Of a stretch of 64,000 nucleotides of DNA, positions 60,567 to 64,000 are shown piece after piece; position 1 is the first letter of the stretch; each line of letters opens with the position of its first letter. Both the position numbers and the translations under genes were made by a program. Source of the DNA: Bacteroidales bacterium (GTDB taxonomy: Bacteria; Bacteroidota; Bacteroidia; Bacteroidales; F082); assembly GCA_024709145.1 (NCBI GenBank), contig JANJXG010000117.1, positions 1-64,000 of the forward strand, in the 5' to 3' direction. The notes below the pieces were generated by a model. The model saw only the letters and a list, made by a program, of their open reading frames with translations, ran no database searches and had not been told where the DNA came from.

Positions 60567-61922
60567 CTATCTGTTAAACAACAGGCGCATACCGGACTGA
60601 TCGTCATGAATTTCACCATTTTCGTAAGCCAGGTGACCATTAACAAAGGTATGTGTTACAGCCGACCGGAATACATGACCTTCAAATGGCGACCAACCAC
60701 ATTTATACCGGATGGAGTCAGCATCCACCAAATTGGGTTTATTCAGATCAACAAGAACAAGATCAGCATAATAACCTTCTCTGATAAACCCTCTACTGCC
60801 GATCTGGAAGGCTATTGCCGGGTTATGACACATTTTTTCGACGATGGCTGGCAGGCTGATTCGTCCTTCATGGAAAAAATCGAGCATGGCAGGCAATGCA
60901 TGTTGCACGAGTGGCCCTCCTGAAGGGCTGTCAAAATAAGGCCTGGATTTTTCCTCATAGGTATGCGGTGCGTGATCGGTTGCCACCACATCAAGCCGGC
61001 CTGACAGAAGGGCTTCCCAAAGTGCCTGTTGGTCATTAGCTGTTTTTATGGCTGGATTCCATTTAATAAAATTACCTTTTATTGCATAATCATCACTGTT
61101 AAACCACAGATGATGAACGCAAACTTCGGCCGTAATTTTCTTTTCACTTAAAGGCCGTTGATGGTCAAACAGCTTCATTTCCACAGCAGTGGAAAGATGA
61201 AGAATATGAAGTCGTGTTTGATAACGATTTGCCAGTTCAACTGCCTGAGCTGATGATTTATAGCATGCTTCGGCAGAGCGAATCAGAGGATGAATATCAG
61301 CACCGATAATTTGGTCTGTAGTAGCAGTCCTGTAACGGCTCAGGTTTTCACGAACTGTAGGTTCATGCTCACAATGCACTGCCACAAGGCAAGGTGCTTC
61401 GGCAAAAATGCCTTCGAGTGTGTGGCGGTCATCCACCAACATATTCCCGGTACTCGAACCCATAAAAACTTTAATTCCACAAACTCTTGAAGAATCAACG
61501 CGTTTAATCTCCTCAAGGTTGTGGTTGGAGGCACCAAGATAGAAAGAGTAATTTGCCAATGAATGACGCGCGGCGATTTCATACTTTTCTTCAAGCAAGA
61601 CGTTGGTCAACGTACTTGGCAAGGTGTTGGGCATTTCCATAAAGCTGGTGATACCTCCGGCGACCGCAGCCCTGCTTTCTGAATAAATATTGCCCTTGTG
61701 TGTGAGTCCAGGCTCCCTGAAATGCACCTGATCATCAATGACACCGGGTAAAAGATACAATCCCCTTGCATCGATAACACGAAAATGGCTGTATTGGGAT
61801 GCCACAGGACTTCCGCTTTTTATAATTGCTTTGATAAAACCATCACTAATTGCAACATCAGCTTGATAAATGCTACCCTCATTGACGATGGAAGCGTTTT
61901 GAATGAGGTAGTTACGTGTCAT
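60567..61922 (-). CDS. pyrC: Dihydroorotase, class I
   Basis: A 451-residue zinc amidohydrolase closing dihydroorotate in pyrimidine synthesis. Motifs: DDQVHFREPGLTHKG, GIKVFMGSSTGNM (the carboxylated lysine), AVHCEHE, LHILHLST and TDHAPHTYEEK. The first metal motif is QxH rather than HxH, the form I know from Bacteroidota dihydroorotases. It starts 19 nt after the Dpm1-like gene's stop, so it is the second gene of that operon. The next gene convergent with it is the OTC, the other carbamoyl-phosphate enzyme of the window. Confidence 0.94.
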   Translation of the reverse strand: MTRNYLIQNASIVNEGSIYQADVAISDGFIKAIIKSGSPVASQYSHFRVIDARGLYLLPGVIDDQVHFREPGLTHKGNIYSESRAAVAGGITSFMEMPNTLPSTLTNVLLEEKYEIAARHSLANYSFYLGASNHNLEEIKRVDSSRVCGIKVFMGSSTGNMLVDDRHTLEGIFAEAPCLVAVHCEHEPTVRENLSRYRTATTDQIIGADIHPLIRSAEACYKSSAQAVELANRYQTRLHILHLSTAVEMKLFDHQRPLSEKKITAEVCVHHLWFNSDDYAIKGNFIKWNPAIKTANDQQALWEALLSGRLDVVATDHAPHTYEEKSRPYFDSPSGGPLVQHALPAMLDFFHEGRISLPAIVEKMCHNPAIAFQIGSRGFIREGYYADLVLVDLNKPNLVDADSIRYKCGWSPFEGHVFRSAVTHTFVNGHLAYENGEIHDDQSGMRLLFNR

Positions 61923-61941
61923 TGTGTGAGGATTAGGCGGT

Positions 61942-62682
61942 TTATTTTCCTATCGGTCTGATAGCGCCAACGAGGCCACGCCAGCGAAGATTGATCACTC
62001 CGAAAATAGCTTCTTTAAAAATTTTTTTATTCATTTTACTTGTTCCCTGCGTTCTGTCGGTGAAAATGATCGGCACTTCCTTAATCAGAAAACCAAGACG
62101 CCAGGCCGTATACTTCATTTCGATCTGAAAGGCATAGCCAACAAACTTAACTCTATCCAGTCGAATGGATTCCAACACTTTACGTCTGTAACAGACAAAA
62201 CCCGCAGTGGTATCCCTTATTTTCATGCGGGTCACAAGTCTCACATACGCGGAAGCATAATACGACATCAGTACCCTGCCCATCGGCCAATTAACAACAT
62301 TCACACCGGTTATATAGCGGGAGCCAACTGCCACATCAGCCCCTTCGGCAGATGTAGCCATGTATAATCTTTCCAAATCGGCAGGATTGTGCGAAAAATC
62401 TGCATCCATTTCGAAGATATGTTCGTAATGCCGTTGCAAAGCCCACCTGAAACCGTGGATATAAGCTGTACCAAGACCTAATTTCCCTTTACGTTCTTCA
62501 ATGAAAAGTTTCGTCGGGAACTCTTTCATCAGGGATTTCACGATGCCGGCTGTTCCATCAGGACTGTTGTCCTCAACAATCAGAACATGAAATTCTTTCT
62601 GAAGATTGAAAACAGTTCGGATAATACTTTCAATGTTTTCTTTCTCGTTGTAAGTGGGAATGATGACAATGCTATCTGACAT
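61942..62682 (-). CDS. Polyprenol-phosphate glycosyltransferase (Dpm1-like)
   Basis: A 246-residue GT2 enzyme that transfers mannose or another sugar from a nucleotide donor to polyprenol phosphate. The start MSDSIVIIPTYNEKENIESII (62682) is preferred; upstream codons extend it without homology. The family motifs are IVEDNSPDGTAGIV, FEMDADFSHNPADLERL, VGSRYITG and DTTAGFVCYRRKVLESI. No membrane tail, unlike longer DPM proteins. It is upstream of pyrC in the same operon. Its sugar is not decided by sequence. Confidence 0.9.
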   Translation of the reverse strand: MSDSIVIIPTYNEKENIESIIRTVFNLQKEFHVLIVEDNSPDGTAGIVKSLMKEFPTKLFIEERKGKLGLGTAYIHGFRWALQRHYEHIFEMDADFSHNPADLERLYMATSAEGADVAVGSRYITGVNVVNWPMGRVLMSYYASAYVRLVTRMKIRDTTAGFVCYRRKVLESIRLDRVKFVGYAFQIEMKYTAWRLGFLIKEVPIIFTDRTQGTSKMNKKIFKEAIFGVINLRWRGLVGAIRPIGK

Positions 62683-62777
62683 ATAGACCTTTATAGGGAA
62701 TGCTGGCTTATTAACGTTGCAAAGGTGCAAAAAATGTGTTGACAGCGCAAAAAATGTTACCAAACACTTTTACTGTT

Positions 62778-63497
62778 TTAGAATTTGGCTCTTCCTGTAT
62801 GACCACCGTTGTTGAAGAAATAAGGGGAGCTAATCAAGTCGTTGGGATAAACCATATAACCACCATTAGGGTCGAGGTCGATGCCTGTGGCCGCCAACAC
62901 CGATTGCCAAACCAGCAAAGAGCAATACCAATTACTATTATCAGCCCAACTTTCGTTACCAGGCTGTTGGTAGTCAGCCGGCAAACGTTTGGCAGCGTTC
63001 CAGGAAGATTGGTCACCCTGCTGCTTGACTGCAAATTGAATGACAGAATCAAGTTGAATCTGCGGCAGATTGAGCCTGAGCCGAAAACGGTTTCCCGCCT
63101 TGGTGTTGTCAAAGTTTACATTATTGAAGGCATCCAATTTGTGATGTGCCAGGGCTGCAATTTGCCTTACCTGAAATTCGACAGGCACATCTTTGGCGAT
63201 TGACTCAATGATGAGAGCACCTGCAAGAAGACTGTCGGGATTGGCGTGTTTATATCCGCGAACGACCAAAGCTGCATGTCCGAAATTCATTCCATTGGCA
63301 ACAGGTGCTGTTCCAGGCAATAAGTTCAGATTTGGTCTGACAAGGATATCACCCGGTAAAAGTTCATCAATCCCGTCAACAGCCCACACCTCATGCGTTA
63401 CGGACACAACAGTCATGTCTGACGTGTGATCAGTAACACAGGCCTGAAGGAAAACTGCCAGTATTATCGCAATAAAAAAACAAGATCGGTAATGCAT
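62778..63497 (-). CDS. YiiX-like permuted papain-fold lipoprotein
   Basis: A 239-residue lipoprotein (signal ending VFLQAC) of the permuted NlpC/P60-papain fold group (YaeF/YiiX). Motifs in permuted order: LLPGDILVRPNLNLLPG, FGHAALVVRGY with the catalytic His, and NWYCSLLVWQSVL with the catalytic Cys. Such proteins hydrolyse amide or ester bonds, perhaps of peptidoglycan peptides or lipids. The start is set at 63497, where the signal peptide is better. A TATTTTTG promoter (63526-63533, minus) precedes it. Confidence 0.82.
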   Translation of the reverse strand: MHYRSCFFIAIILAVFLQACVTDHTSDMTVVSVTHEVWAVDGIDELLPGDILVRPNLNLLPGTAPVANGMNFGHAALVVRGYKHANPDSLLAGALIIESIAKDVPVEFQVRQIAALAHHKLDAFNNVNFDNTKAGNRFRLRLNLPQIQLDSVIQFAVKQQGDQSSWNAAKRLPADYQQPGNESWADNSNWYCSLLVWQSVLAATGIDLDPNGGYMVYPNDLISSPYFFNNGGHTGRAKF

Positions 63498-63525
63498 TGA
63501 AAAATTCAATATCTGTGAAGCAGAG

Positions 63526-63533
63526 CAAAAATA
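63526..63533 (-). promoter_or_regulatory. Promoter of the papain-fold lipoprotein gene, -7 element
   Basis: TATTTTTG on the minus strand, 29 nt before the start codon. Confidence 0.45.
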
Positions 63534-63629
63534 AGCAATAACTTTCAGCGCACACCTTCATTTTTTTGCACAATTTTAACATCAAACCAATCATTATTCA
63601 AAGAATAAGTAAAAAACACAGGTCGTACC

Positions 63630-63661
63630 TTGCAACTAACAGGCTTCAGATTGTATCTTTG
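63630..63661 (+). promoter_or_regulatory. Promoter of the terminal lipoprotein gene
   Basis: TTG (63630-63632), a 21-nt spacer and TATCTTTG (63654-63661). Confidence 0.6.
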
Positions 63662-63696
63662 TTTAAAAAATAAACTCATTTAAAAACCAAATTGCC

Positions 63697-64000
63697 ATGA
63701 AAAAGTATTTTTTACTGTTCCTTATCGCCGGAACTGTCTTCATGACCGGCTGCAACAAGGATAAAGAAGATGAAACCACCAAAAATCTTAACCCCACCGA
63801 AGCCAAAGTTGAAGTTAGAAGCGCTACTCAGGAAATTAACACCCAGATGACGGATGTGATGAACATTCCAGCGTTTACTTCAATGGATTTTATGATGCAA
63901 CTGATCGACAATGAATCGTGGAAATCGAAAGTCCATGGAATGATTTTTAACATCGGAAAACAGCATCTTAAGCTCGTGAAAGATGCCTTCAGACCAACAG
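63697..64000 (+). CDS. Lipoprotein, 5' part only
   Basis: The first 101 residues of a lipoprotein. The signal is MKKYFLLFLIAGTVFMTGC; the next residues form a charged linker (NKDKEDETTKNLNPTEAKVEV) and the start of a helical domain (EINTQMTDVMNIPAFTSMDFMM). The frame is open to the window edge, so the stop and the true identity lie beyond it. No family recognised from this part. Confidence 0.7.
   Translation, partial: MKKYFLLFLIAGTVFMTGCNKDKEDETTKNLNPTEAKVEVRSATQEINTQMTDVMNIPAFTSMDFMMQLIDNESWKSKVHGMIFNIGKQHLKLVKDAFRPT

Noticed and set aside
62736-63203. 155-codon frame on the plus strand
   Set aside because: Antisense to the papain-fold lipoprotein gene, which has clear motifs; the frame is a shadow.
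1-64000. tRNA, rRNA, CRISPR, insertion sequence and prophage genes
   Set aside because: No cloverleaf besides the tmRNA, no regular short repeats with spacers, and no transposase, integrase or phage gene pattern was seen.

Overview
The window looks like an ordinary chromosomal stretch of a Bacteroidota bacterium, probably from an anaerobic or low-oxygen lineage. Several exported proteins end in type IX secretion (T9SS) sorting tails. Promoters follow the phylum's TTG/TTTG-N18-22-TAnnTTTG pattern, and ATG starts mostly lack Shine-Dalgarno sequences. The tmRNA tag reads GETTYALAA, the metK leader carries a SAM-II riboswitch, and there is a tungsten-type aldehyde:ferredoxin oxidoreductase. I cannot name a family or genus. 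No tRNA, rRNA, insertion sequence, prophage or CRISPR array was seen, and no gene is clearly broken apart from the two cut by the window ends.

Layout. 1-8.7 kb: tatC tail, a porin, a YjbR protein, metK with its riboswitch, recQ, a secreted thioredoxin-lipoprotein pair and deoC. 8.7-9.45 kb: a small-gene island with a perfect 17-bp inverted repeat, a near-perfect sigma-54 promoter, a 50-aa zinc ribbon and a 61-aa unknown. 9.4-15.3 kb: malQ, then thiF divergent from the AOR gene. 15.4-26.9 kb: a LacI regulator with a palindromic operator, DUF3098-uppP-truB, queA, fba, a secreted Ntn-type hydrolase, gdhA, a DegT/StrS aminotransferase, trhO and a YbaN-type membrane protein. 27-33 kb: an outer-membrane protein, fbp, lysC and a secreted esterase. 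33.4-40 kb: two adjacent sensor kinases (704 and 1506 aa).

40-45.5 kb is a glycan-use cluster: a NagX-like membrane acyltransferase, a GH29 fucosidase carrying a PA14 domain, and a GH20 hexosaminidase. A second GH29 lies at 57.8-59.3 kb. 45.8-48 kb holds a tight three-gene operon (DHOD-like flavoprotein, LOG-family protein, retropepsin-like protease). Then come an FG-GAP/T9SS protein, an NtrC-type regulator without a DNA-binding domain, ssrA, an outer-membrane protein with waaA, an M17 aminopeptidase, small unknowns, a canonical ornithine carbamoyltransferase behind a CRP/FNR-type operator, dihydroorotase with a Dpm1-like glycosyltransferase, and a YiiX-type papain-fold lipoprotein.

Most of the window is housekeeping metabolism. 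The signals most worth following are the 8.78-9.31 kb sigma-54 island, the 45.8-47.9 kb trio, the CRP/FNR box before the OTC gene, the AOR/ThiF pair, and the metK riboswitch with its competing hairpin. I found nothing that can be called a new defence or mobile system with confidence.
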